Positions 1 to 6,564 of a stretch of DNA of 64,000 nucleotides are shown one piece after another. The notes under the pieces were generated by a model that was not told the origin of the DNA, ran no database searches, and was given only the letters and a program-made list of their open reading frames with translations. Origin of the DNA: Porticoccus sp964395715. Its GTDB lineage: Bacteria; Pseudomonadota; Gammaproteobacteria; Pseudomonadales; Porticoccaceae. Location: contig CAYNAU010000001.1 of NCBI GenBank assembly GCA_964395715.1, positions 62,001-126,000 of the forward strand, read 5' to 3'. Made by a program: the position numbers and the translations under genes. How positions within the stretch are numbered: position 1 is the first letter of the stretch; each line of letters starts with the position of its first letter.

Positions 1-1131
1 CCGGGCTGGAAACTGCGGGTGCTGCTGGCCCAGGCACTGTTCTCCGACCCGGATATCCTGCTGCTGGACGAACCCACCAACAACCTGGATATCCATACCA
101 TTCACTGGTTGGAAGGCATTCTCAACCAGCACAAGAGCACCATGGTAATTATTTCCCACGACCGCCACTTCCTGAACGCGGTATGCACCCATATCGCCGA
201 CATCGATTACGGCGAGCTGCGGGTCTACCCCGGCAACTACGACGACTTTATGACCGCCTCCACCCAGGCCCGCGAACTGCAGTTTTCTGAAAACGAAAAG
301 AAGAAATCCCAGATTGCCGAGCTGCAACAGTTTGTCAGCCGCTTTTCTGCCAACGCCTCCAAGGCCAAGCAGGCCACTTCGCGGGCCAGGCAGATCGAGA
401 AAATCAAACTGGAAGACATCAAGCCCTCCAGCCGGGTCAGCCCCTTTATTCGTTTCAACCAGGAAAAGAAACTGCACCGCCAGGCCCTGACACTTAAAGA
501 CCTAGGCCACGGATACGACGAAACACTGTTCAGCGGCGGCAAGCTGCTGCTGGAAGCCGGCGCGCGTCTGGCGATCATCGGTGAAAACGGCGCGGGCAAA
601 TCCACCCTGCTGCGTTGCCTGGTGGGCGAACTCACCCCCGACAGCGGCGACATCAAATGGGCCGAGAACGCCACCCTGGGTTACTGCCCCCAGGACAGCA
701 CCCGGGATTTTGATTGCAACCTCAATCTGTTTGACTGGATGAGCCAGTGGCGCAAACCCAACCACGACGACCAGATCGTACGCGCCACGCTGGGGCGGAT
801 GCTGTTCTCCGCCGACAACTACCAGAAAAAGGTCAAGGTCTGTTCCGGTGGTGAAAAAAACCGCCTGCTGTTCGGCAAACTGATGATGATGGACTGCAAC
901 GTGCTGATCATGGACGAGCCCACCAACCACCTGGACATGGAAGCTATCGAAGCCCTCAACCTGGCACTGGAACATTACCCCGGCACCCTGATTTTCGTCA
1001 GCCATGACCGGGAGTTTGTGTCGTCCCTCGCCACCCGCATTATCGAGATCAAGGACTACAAGCTGATTGACTTCCAGGGCACCTATGAGGAATACCTTGC
1101 CAGTCAGGAACTGAACGCCAAGCGAGCGTGA
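1..1131 (+). CDS. ybiT: YbiT-like ABC-F ATPase, 5' end off the window
   Basis: C-terminal three quarters of an ABC-F protein, a cytoplasmic ATPase family without membrane segments that acts on ribosomes. The frame is open to base 1, so the true start lies outside the window. Visible in order: the end of the first nucleotide-binding domain with Walker B ILLLDEPTNNLD and the switch region (VIISHDRHFL), the charged interdomain linker, then a complete second domain with Walker A GENGAGKST, signature CSGGEKNR, Walker B VLIMDEPTNHLD and SHDREF. The linker stretch FIRFNQEKKLHR and the overall pattern fit the YbiT subgroup rather than Uup or EttA; that subgroup call is from memory. Both ATPase sites keep their key residues, so it looks active. 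A hairpin 40 bases after the stop may end its transcript. Confidence 0.88.
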   Translation, partial: PGWKLRVLLAQALFSDPDILLLDEPTNNLDIHTIHWLEGILNQHKSTMVIISHDRHFLNAVCTHIADIDYGELRVYPGNYDDFMTASTQARELQFSENEKKKSQIAELQQFVSRFSANASKAKQATSRARQIEKIKLEDIKPSSRVSPFIRFNQEKKLHRQALTLKDLGHGYDETLFSGGKLLLEAGARLAIIGENGAGKSTLLRCLVGELTPDSGDIKWAENATLGYCPQDSTRDFDCNLNLFDWMSQWRKPNHDDQIVRATLGRMLFSADNYQKKVKVCSGGEKNRLLFGKLMMMDCNVLIMDEPTNHLDMEAIEALNLALEHYPGTLIFVSHDREFVSSLATRIIEIKDYKLIDFQGTYEEYLASQELNAKRA

Positions 1132-1172
1132 TCCCATCACTGCCTGTTTACGCAGGCGCTGAAAACATCTTT

Positions 1173-1193
1173 GGCCGACATAATTTGTCGGCC
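1173..1193 (+). terminator. Possible terminator after ybiT
   Basis: Perfect 8-bp inverted repeat GGCCGACA / TGTCGGCC around a 5-base loop, 42 bases after the ybiT stop. It is followed by CATTTGTTT rather than a clean T-run, so a Rho-independent terminator is plausible but not certain. Confidence 0.5.
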
Positions 1194-1537
1194 CATTTGT
1201 TTCTGAAGAGGCAGTTCTGATTCGGAAAAGTTGCGCTAACAAGCAGTTGATTCAGAAAGCGAACCGGATTAACGTCTGACAAATCTCAGCTAAACCGACG
1301 GAATGGTGATGAAAGCGTCAAGGAATTACCCCTACAAACAACTTTATTCTCTGGTTTACCAGTTTTTTTTGCTAATCAAACAGAAAGTTGCCCTGATAAT
1401 TATTTCCATCACCCTCGCGACCAACTCCTTTTCCATACAAATCAAAAAGTTGCTTCCACCCTCTACTGCCCTGATAACTTATTATCAGGGCGCCCCGATA
1501 ATAATGATTATGAGGCCGAAGGCCTCATTAACAGACT
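1194..1537. other. Gene-free stretch before the cassette cluster, with two hairpins
   Basis: About 340 bases with no convincing gene. A 79-codon open frame (1303–1542) has no clear ribosome site and a low-complexity hydrophobic product. Two perfect inverted repeats lie at its right end: GCCCTGATAA / TTATCAGGGC (1468–1477 and 1482–1491, loop CTTA) and ATGAGGCC / GGCCTCAT (1510–1517 and 1521–1528, loop GAA). They lie immediately before a GTTAAGT box (1538–1544) that fits the integron core GTTRRRY, so this may be a relic attC or attI. No integrase fragment was recognised. Confidence 0.5.
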
Positions 1538-1560
1538 GTTAAGTGTTCAAGGAGAGTTCG

Positions 1561-2496
1561 TTGGAACATAGTAGATCAGAACACATTTTAGAGTTAGCGA
1601 AAGAGCTACTGAATGACATCGAATTGAGTAGATTGTCCGCAGAATCTCTGCTTTTGAAGGCATCTAGGCTTGCACGCTGGGTCGGCTCTGATGAGATCAA
1701 ATATTGGATTAATTTAGAAATGAAGGGTTATAACTCTTCAAATGATATCTCTCTCAAATACATGGGAATCACAGGTAGGTGGACAGATAGAGAAGAGGGT
1801 AAAGGTTATTGGGGGCCCTTAGCTCAACAAGAAGCTGTTCTTGAAGCCCAAAACATTAAATTAAGGTCATTAAGTACACCAGATACCAGTGGAGATTGGG
1901 CGTTTCGTGTAATGCAAATGCATCAACAACAGATGACCTCTACCACCAACTATATCTCTACTCTGAGCGGGATTAAAAGCAGGGTCTTGGCTCATCTTCA
2001 TAATTTCGTTTCTGAAGTCTATTACGAAAAAGAATTTGATAGTTTGTCTGAATCAATTTTTGAAAGATATAAAAGTGACGTTGACACATTGATTTCGGAG
2101 CATTGTGGCGATGTTCTTCAACAAATCCCTTCCGTTATGTCTAGGTTGGCAGAGGGTGATGCAGAATCAATCAGTCAGGCTTTGAGCACAGCTAGAAGAA
2201 TAATAGATTCTTTTGCCGACTCAATATTTCCCCCAACTGAAGAAACGATAAATATGGGCGGTAATGAAGTCACCCTAGGAGCTAATAAGCATCAAAATAG
2301 AATTAATGCTTTTGTCCATCAGCGAATAGACAGCAAATCTAGAAAGACAAAAATACGTCAAAATCTTTCGAATTTGTACGATCGTGTATCTACAGGCGTT
2401 CATAATGACGTCACCGCCGAAGAAGCAAGATCATTATTTCTCAATACCTACTTGCTACTAGGTGAGGTGCTCCACATTGGTGAAGGAAACACTTAA
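1561..2496 (+). CDS. AbiTii-domain protein (putative phage-defence cassette)
   Basis: Predicted 311 aa from TTG 1561. This start is preferred over the GTG at 1543 because AAGGAG sits six bases before it, whereas GTG 1543 overlaps the cassette border box. Residues about 9–57 look like the AbiTii N-terminal domain: a leucine-rich helix, SLLLKASRLAR (29–39), then EIKYWINLEMKGY (45–57). This domain takes its name from the lactococcal abortive-infection system AbiT. The rest is mostly helical, with no signal peptide, membrane segment or nuclease motif that I recognise. The gene is clearly more AT-rich than the backbone, and its stop codon lies in the attC at 2491, so it is a mobile cassette. A role in defence is inferred from the domain and context only; the mechanism is unknown. 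Confidence 0.7.
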   Translation: MEHSRSEHILELAKELLNDIELSRLSAESLLLKASRLARWVGSDEIKYWINLEMKGYNSSNDISLKYMGITGRWTDREEGKGYWGPLAQQEAVLEAQNIKLRSLSTPDTSGDWAFRVMQMHQQQMTSTTNYISTLSGIKSRVLAHLHNFVSEVYYEKEFDSLSESIFERYKSDVDTLISEHCGDVLQQIPSVMSRLAEGDAESISQALSTARRIIDSFADSIFPPTEETINMGGNEVTLGANKHQNRINAFVHQRIDSKSRKTKIRQNLSNLYDRVSTGVHNDVTAEEARSLFLNTYLLLGEVLHIGEGNT

Positions 2497-2562
2497 CAAA
2501 GCGCTGCTGTCGGACAAATTTTCCGCTACGCTCCAAATTTGCCGCAGAGCGCGGCGTTAGGT
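2491..2562 (+). repeat. attC site ending the AbiTii cassette
   Basis: 72-base imperfect palindrome. R'' is ACTTAAC (2491–2497, containing the TAA stop of the AbiTii gene) and R' is GTTAGGT (2556–2562), a full match to GTTRRRY. The inner arms CGG-A-CAAATTT and AAATTTG-CCG pair except for one unpaired A, the kind of extrahelical base that integrases use to choose the bottom strand. The predicted crossover is between 2556 and 2557. Confidence 0.88.
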
Positions 2563-2569
2563 TCACGAG

Positions 2570-3193
2570 TTACCCACGAAAAGCAGTCAACAATTCCCAG
2601 GCAAGCAAAGCAAACTCAGCCGTTTTCTGAAGCTCCTTTCGTGAAGCGCCATCTCGTGCGCGTACTGACATACCCTGCTGCACTGAACAGTAAAAAGAAG
2701 CAATTGCTTTGGCATCCACAGTCTCTGGTAACTCTCCATTTTCAATCCCCGCTTGAATTTTAGCTTCTAACTTCGCACGCGCTTCCGCTCGGTAAGCTTG
2801 CATGCGTTTGGAGATCGCAGCATTGCTGTTGGCCGTACTCAGCGCACCAAGCACAACCATGCAACCGCGCGGTTTTTTGCTGCGCGTAAATTCATCCGCG
2901 CTGGTTTGCAGCATTGCTGCGACAGCATCCCGTGCTGAACTTTGCGCTTCCACGTTTCCCCAAACACGCGCGCCTTCGTTGCGACGGTAGTGGTCCACGG
3001 CCTCGAGGTAGGCTTTCTCCTTGTTACCAAAGGCCGCGTAGAGGCTCGGTGTATTGATGCCAACGCACTCAGTCAGGTCAGCCACCGAGGTGGCATCGAA
3101 GCCTTGGCGCCAGAATAGTTCGGTCATTTGCGCGAGTGCGGCATCGCGATTAAAGCTGCGCGGTCGCCCGCGAGTCGGTGTAGTTTTCTTCAT
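2570..3193 (-). CDS. TetR/AcrR-family repressor
   Basis: Predicted 207 aa, start ATG 3193 (MKKTTPTRGRPRSF) with GAGGGG upstream; a longer frame reaches 3265 but lacks a ribosome site. The N-terminal helix-turn-helix (SVADLTECVGINTPSLYAAFGNKEKAYLEA) is the usual TetR DNA-binding unit. The C-terminal ligand domain is of the AcrR type. It is divergent from the SDR gene at 3296, with paired repeats between them, so it most likely represses itself and the SDR gene. Its stop lies only eight bases from the attC at 2562, so it reads against the cassette direction and fills the cassette's left edge. The ligand is unknown. Confidence 0.88.
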   Translation of the reverse strand: MKKTTPTRGRPRSFNRDAALAQMTELFWRQGFDATSVADLTECVGINTPSLYAAFGNKEKAYLEAVDHYRRNEGARVWGNVEAQSSARDAVAAMLQTSADEFTRSKKPRGCMVVLGALSTANSNAAISKRMQAYRAEARAKLEAKIQAGIENGELPETVDAKAIASFYCSVQQGMSVRARDGASRKELQKTAEFALLAWELLTAFRG

Positions 3194-3209
3194 GCGCCCC
3201 TCATATATG

Positions 3210-3283
3210 TAGTGATCGATATATAAATAGCTTGACAGCCCTACTTTCTGACAATTATATTCCATAGTGTTCGATACATATAT
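3210..3283. promoter_or_regulatory. Paired operator-like repeats between tetR-type and SDR genes
   Basis: Two direct repeats, 3210–3228 and 3265–3283, share the pattern TAGTGWTCGATAYATA and agree at 16 of 19 positions. One lies just before the repressor start, the other between the SDR promoter −10 and its ribosome site. The arrangement fits repressor sites controlling both divergent genes; binding is inferred. Confidence 0.6.
3232..3261 (+). promoter_or_regulatory. Sigma-70 type promoter of the SDR gene
   Basis: TTGACA (3232–3237), 18-base spacer, TATATT (3256–3261), 35 bases before the SDR start codon. The −35 is a consensus match and the −10 differs at one position. This gives the cassette its own promoter, so it need not rely on an upstream integron promoter. 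Confidence 0.7.
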
Positions 3284-3295
3284 ATTGAGGTAGTT

Positions 3296-4036
3296 ATGAA
3301 AGTACTCAAAGGCAAGGCGGCGTTGGTAACCGGTGGTAGCCGCGGCATGGGCGCCGCGATTGCCCAGCGTCTTGCGGCAGATGGTGCAAATGTGGCCATC
3401 ACGTATCAGAGTTCAGTGGAGCGTGCGCAAGAAGTGGTAGCGACCTTGCGCGATCTCGGTGTGAAAGCGAAAGCTATTCGAGCCGATGCCGCCAGACCAG
3501 AGCATGTGCTGGAGGCCGTTGATCAGGTAGCCGAAGCATTTGGCGAAATCGATATTCTTGTGAACAACGCGGGCGTCTTCAACGTTAAGCCGTTTAGGGA
3601 GTTCTCACTGGAGGATTATGAGCAAACGATGTCCGTGAATGTGCGTTCGGTGTTTGTTGGGACTCAGGCAGTCCTTAAGTATATGCCTGCAGGTGGGCGA
3701 GTGATTACGGTTGGCAGCAATCTCGCGGAGCACGTACCGATGCCTGGTTGCACGCTTTACAGCTCGAGCAAAGCTGCATTGATTGGTTTTACCAAGGCAC
3801 TTGCGCGCGAGGTTGGTGAGCGGGAAATCACGGTTAACATTGTGCACCCAGGTTCAACGAATACCGAGATGAATCCGGCCGACGGTCCTGTTTCCGACGT
3901 GCAGCGCAGTCTTATGGCAATCCCTCGCTATGCCGAGCCTGAGGATATTGCGAATCTGGTCGCTTGGATCGCAAGCCCAGTTTCGCGCTCTGTTACCGGC
4001 GCAGGGTTTACCATTGATAATGGTACTAACGCGTGA
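3296..4036 (+). CDS. SDR-family NAD(P)-dependent oxidoreductase
   Basis: Predicted 246 aa, ATG 3296 with GAGG five bases upstream. A classical short-chain dehydrogenase/reductase: cofactor motif TGGSRGMG near residue 12, NNAG in the middle, catalytic Ser in the VGSN strand, and the YxxxK pair in YSSSKAA. The C-terminal end (GAGFTIDNGTNA) is usual for the FabG-like subgroup. These soluble enzymes reduce or oxidise alcohols, ketones or sugars; the substrate cannot be read from the sequence. It shares a cassette with the divergent TetR-type repressor, a common pairing for detoxification genes. The following attC is decayed, so the SDR and downstream VOC genes may now be transcribed together. Confidence 0.9.
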   Translation: MKVLKGKAALVTGGSRGMGAAIAQRLAADGANVAITYQSSVERAQEVVATLRDLGVKAKAIRADAARPEHVLEAVDQVAEAFGEIDILVNNAGVFNVKPFREFSLEDYEQTMSVNVRSVFVGTQAVLKYMPAGGRVITVGSNLAEHVPMPGCTLYSSSKAALIGFTKALAREVGEREITVNIVHPGSTNTEMNPADGPVSDVQRSLMAIPRYAEPEDIANLVAWIASPVSRSVTGAGFTIDNGTNA

Positions 4037-4042
4037 TTGATC

Positions 4043-4119
4043 GCCTAAAAGGGCATGAGGGCGGAAATTTAAGGGAGACTGAAGCGCCTGATGGCGCGTC
4101 CCTGTTGCAGGCTTTAGGT
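4043..4119 (+). repeat. Decayed attC site between SDR and VOC genes
   Basis: 77-base imperfect palindrome with boxes GCCTAAA (4043–4049) and TTTAGGT (4113–4119), which pair with each other. The normally near-invariant AAC and GTT are AAA and TTT, changed on both sides. Just inside the right box, CCCTGTTGCAGGC is identical to the matching part of the attC at 4550–4630. Inner GCA and AGGG stretches also pair. It is probably poorly active or inactive for recombination. Confidence 0.6.
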
Positions 4120-4147
4120 ATCTTGATTCGCTCACGGAGGTTCATTG

Positions 4148-4555
4148 ATGGAACAAATTACTCGTTTAAATCACGTTGGCTTACGCGTTCGCGATTTGAA
4201 GGTCGCACGCAAGTTTTATGAGAAACTAGGGTTCGAATTTATAGCAGGGCCGGTAGGCCCGGAACCAGTAGCTATCATGGAGCACGCTTCCAGAGTGAAT
4301 ATTAATTTGATACTCAATGCTACCGACGATGCGTTCGCGAAGAATATTCTGATGGACGTGGACGAAAAACACGCTGGATTTACACATATTGCTTTAGAAG
4401 TTACCGATGCAGATACGGTAGAGGCTCAGCTGAATTCACTTGATATAGAGATTACTGAAAGAGTCGAGTTTGGAGGGGCCAAGTTCTTCTTCGTCCGTGA
4501 TCCGGATGGCAATGTCATAGAGTTTCATCAGCCAGCAGGAACAAATGACACCTAA
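4148..4555 (+). CDS. VOC-family protein (glyoxalase/dioxygenase fold)
   Basis: Predicted 135 aa, ATG 4148 with GGAGG seven bases upstream; a TTG at 4145 is the alternative. It is a single vicinal-oxygen-chelate domain pair: it opens with RLNHVGLRVRDLKVARKFYEKLGF and ends with FFVRDPDGNVIEFHQP. Likely metal ligands are the His near residue 9, the His in HAGFTHIALEV and the final Glu in IEFHQ. Such proteins are glyoxalases, fosfomycin or bleomycin resistance proteins, or ring-cleaving dioxygenases; which one is not clear here. The stop codon TAA lies in the R'' box of the attC at 4550, so it is a cassette gene. Its position after the SDR gene suggests a linked detoxification role, but that is inference. 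Confidence 0.85.
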   Translation: MEQITRLNHVGLRVRDLKVARKFYEKLGFEFIAGPVGPEPVAIMEHASRVNINLILNATDDAFAKNILMDVDEKHAGFTHIALEVTDADTVEAQLNSLDIEITERVEFGGAKFFFVRDPDGNVIEFHQPAGTNDT

Positions 4556-4630
4556 CCAGCGCAATCAAGTCGCGGCCTTCGGCCGCTGGACCGACCGCTT
4601 CGCGCCCGGCCCCTGTTGCAGGCGTTAAGC
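4550..4630 (+). repeat. attC site ending the VOC cassette
   Basis: 81-base imperfect palindrome. R'' is ACCTAAC (4550–4556, overlapping the VOC stop) and R' is GTTAAGC (4624–4630). The centre holds a strong GCGGCCTTCGGCCGC hairpin. Crossover is predicted between 4624 and 4625. Confidence 0.87.
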
Positions 4631-4641
4631 CACAGGTAAAT

Positions 4642-5124
4642 ATGAGCACTAAAGATAAACTGAATAAATTAGCTGCTCTTCTTCTGAAGTGGTGGACAAT
4701 GCCTGTTTTTCGTTATGGCGTGGAAAATGGGAAAGCCTATGCAGAATTATTCCCAGCCTTCAATGCAGAAAAGAGTATAGATGAGAGAGTCAGAAAGATT
4801 GATGAAGCGCGCAAAAATTTAGTTTCTGCATTATCCGCAATAGATGAACTGAAGGAAGAAGCAGCTCTGAATATGCGCAAAGCACATGAGCTCCAAGAAA
4901 GAGTTGCTACTCTTAGCTCGGAGAAAGCTGCTGTAGATACCGAATTAAACGAAGTCAGAAAGATCATGGATTCAGACGTAAATGCGTTTCAAAGGGTTGC
5001 AGGTGTGCCCTCCCAAAAACAAATTGCAAAGGAGCGCCTAGTTGGTTTTGGGTTAGGAATTCTAGCTTCCTTAATTGCCACATTGGGTTGGGAAAAATGG
5101 CCTACGTTTGTGGCATGGTTTTAG
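4642..5124 (+). CDS. Orphan coiled-coil protein with a C-terminal membrane segment
   Basis: Predicted 160 aa, ATG 4642, 12 bases after an attC, with only a weak AGG ribosome site. I do not recognise the family. The first 30 residues are basic and aromatic (LLKWWTMPVFRYG). Residues about 45–115 are rich in Glu, Lys, Ala and Leu with heptad spacing and should form a coiled coil. Residues about 131–148 (LVGFGLGILASLIATLGW) are one hydrophobic helix. The layout suggests a tail-anchored inner-membrane protein facing the cytoplasm. It sits alone in its cassette between attC sites at 4550 and 5125 and is AT-rich. Function unknown; a membrane-acting effector is one guess, with no direct evidence. Confidence 0.75.
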   Translation: MSTKDKLNKLAALLLKWWTMPVFRYGVENGKAYAELFPAFNAEKSIDERVRKIDEARKNLVSALSAIDELKEEAALNMRKAHELQERVATLSSEKAAVDTELNEVRKIMDSDVNAFQRVAGVPSQKQIAKERLVGFGLGILASLIATLGWEKWPTFVAWF

Positions 5125-5197
5125 GCTTAACAAGCAAAGGCGGCATCGCCCTTCAGGCTGGACGCGCTAACGCGCGCCGCTGCTTTGGGCGTTAAAA
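5125..5197 (+). repeat. attC site ending the coiled-coil cassette
   Basis: 73-base imperfect palindrome directly after the TAG stop. R'' is GCTTAAC (5125–5131). The right box GTTAAAA (5191–5197) misses the consensus only at its last base. Inner arms CAAAG/CTTTG and GCGGC/GCCGC pair, around a GCGCTAACGCGC centre. Confidence 0.82.
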
Positions 5198-5204
5198 GTA
5201 TCAA

Positions 5205-5564
5205 GTGAAACTCATCACCCAATACCACGATTTAATGCAAGCAGAAGACGCCGCAATGCGGCTGCGCCAGCAAGGCATACTGACGCATATTTCCTTCAAG
5301 AATTCGTTTGTTATTTCCGGGTATGTCACCGGGGCCTTCAAGGTGGGATTGTGGGCCGTGATTGATGCGCAATATGAGGATGCCTGTGCCTATCTGGATG
5401 ACGAAAATCACGAAATCACATCAGGCCTGCCCGAAGAGGAATTGCTGCAACTGGAGTCAGCATCCGACCAGCACGCCTATACCGTTTTTAACAAATTTTT
5501 ATTCTTTACCGGCCTTACCCTGTTAGCCTTGATTCTGGCTGCTGTATTCATTGCCAATTATTAA
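5205..5564 (+). CDS. DUF2007-like small protein with a C-terminal membrane helix
   Basis: Predicted 119 aa from GTG 5205; the start lies eight bases after the attC and has no good ribosome site. The N-terminal 70 residues (ITQYHDLMQAEDAAMRLRQQGI ... VDEAxxYLD type pattern) resemble the DUF2007 putative signal-transducing domain, a small ferredoxin-like fold. Residues about 97–116 (FLFFTGLTLLALILAAVFIA) form one membrane helix, so the domain should be held at the inner membrane. No attC follows, so it is either the last cassette with its site lost or the ancestral chromosomal gene next to the cluster. Its base composition is nearer the backbone than that of the cassettes, favouring the second reading. 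Confidence 0.65.
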   Translation: MKLITQYHDLMQAEDAAMRLRQQGILTHISFKNSFVISGYVTGAFKVGLWAVIDAQYEDACAYLDDENHEITSGLPEEELLQLESASDQHAYTVFNKFLFFTGLTLLALILAAVFIANY

Positions 5565-5701
5565 CCAGACAGCACAGGCCAATTTCCAGATTCTCTCCAA
5601 TTGGAAATCCCATCGATTGACCTGATTATTACCCTGCTCCGTGTCGGCACTTCAATGCCTAAGAGTTGGTACACTTAACCCCTGTCAGAAGAGGACACGC
5701 A

Positions 5702-6250
5702 GTGACGCTTGCCACTATTATTTCCACCGCCAACCTGAGCACCCTGCTCGACAGTGCATTCCAGCAGGAGACTCCGGTTGTCACCTCGTCGGAATCTGAT
5801 CTCGGCGAGCCATTGCAGCACTTTGCCAATCAGTCTGACATTCTGGCAAAGGTTGCGGAGTGCACCAAAGCCGAAGTGCACAACTATGCCTTCGGTTTCT
5901 GGTATCCCTCCATGAAGGGCCACGTTGTGGAGCGCAAGATCATTCTTGATCCACCCCGCGAGGGGAAGTCATTTCGCTATTCGCTGGCGGGCTGGGGCAT
6001 CATTCACCTGCACCTGTACTTCACGCCACCCAATAGCCTGCAATGCCGGATTTCCGTCAATTCCGAAGCGCGCGCCATCTCTCGCCAGGATCGCTACTCT
6101 GATCTGGGACCCGCGTCGGATTGGGACTGGCGCGTGGTTGAATCCTACGCTTTCAGACTGTCCCGCCAGTTGGCAAGTATGGGACGCACGGTGCCTGTGG
6201 GGCAGAAGCCAGCTCCGGCCAATCGCCCCTCACCATGGAGGCGTAAGTAA
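5702..6250 (+). CDS. Hypothetical protein
   Basis: Predicted 182 aa from GTG 5702 with GAAGAGGA upstream; the frame is open from 5666. No recognised family. The product is soluble, with no signal peptide or membrane segment, and has aromatic-rich beta-like stretches in the middle (AFGFWYPSMKGHVVERKI, GIIHLHLYF). It ends in a Pro/Arg-rich tail. It precedes the S4-domain gene by 51 bases on the same strand, so the two could be cotranscribed. Codon use looks like the backbone. Confidence 0.6.
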   Translation: MTLATIISTANLSTLLDSAFQQETPVVTSSESDLGEPLQHFANQSDILAKVAECTKAEVHNYAFGFWYPSMKGHVVERKIILDPPREGKSFRYSLAGWGIIHLHLYFTPPNSLQCRISVNSEARAISRQDRYSDLGPASDWDWRVVESYAFRLSRQLASMGRTVPVGQKPAPANRPSPWRRK

Positions 6251-6301
6251 CCCCATGATTAACCCCTACAACGATACACCCGACCAAAGGTTCCTCAGCC
6301 T

Positions 6302-6514
6302 ATGAGAGTGGTAGAAATAACCAGGGAGCCTGTTGAGCTCTACAAAATTCTCAAGTTTGAAGGCATTGTTACCAGCGGCGGCGAAGCCAAAGCGGTGATC
6401 GAAAACGGCCAGGTACTCGTCAATGGCGAGGAGGAAACGCGCAAAAGAAAAAAGATTGTTTCCGGCGACACCATTGAATTCATGGGCGAACAGTTTCAAG
6501 TTTCACTGAAATAG
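6302..6514 (+). CDS. ybcJ: YbcJ-like S4-domain RNA-binding protein
   Basis: Predicted 70 aa, essentially one S4 RNA-binding domain: LYKILKFEGIVTSGGEAKAV, then VLVNGEEETRKRKKI, the usual basic loop for RNA contact. Length and pattern agree with E. coli YbcJ, a small protein thought to bind RNA or ribosomes. No other domain is present. It lies between a hypothetical gene and a GFA-type gene on the same strand. Confidence 0.85.
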   Translation: MRVVEITREPVELYKILKFEGIVTSGGEAKAVIENGQVLVNGEEETRKRKKIVSGDTIEFMGEQFQVSLK

Positions 6515-6564
6515 CGATATGCCATAATGAATTGCGATAGCGGCCAACTGCAAAAGGATCGACC

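Larger units (their letters stand above)
1538..5197 (+). mobile_element. Integron gene-cassette cluster without a visible integrase
   Basis: Four short gene units, each ended by an attC-type imperfect palindrome (2491–2562, decayed 4043–4119, 4550–4630, 5125–5197) with R'' (RYYYAAC) and R' (GTTRRRY) boxes in the same orientation. In two cassettes the stop codon falls inside the R'' box, which is typical of integron cassettes. The left border is a GTTAAGT box at 1538–1544. The contents are unrelated in family and base composition: AbiTii, TetR/SDR, VOC, coiled-coil membrane protein. With attI conventionally on the left, intI would be expected there, but the neighbour is ybiT, so this looks like a cluster of attC sites lacking an integrase. 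The integrase could lie elsewhere in the genome or have been lost. Confidence 0.85.

Noticed and set aside
502..1242. 246-codon minus-strand frame
   Set aside because: Antisense to ybiT, with composition that follows from the codon use of the real gene.
1303..1542. 79-codon frame before the AbiTii gene
   Set aside because: No ribosome site, low-complexity hydrophobic product, and it runs through the hairpins and cassette border.
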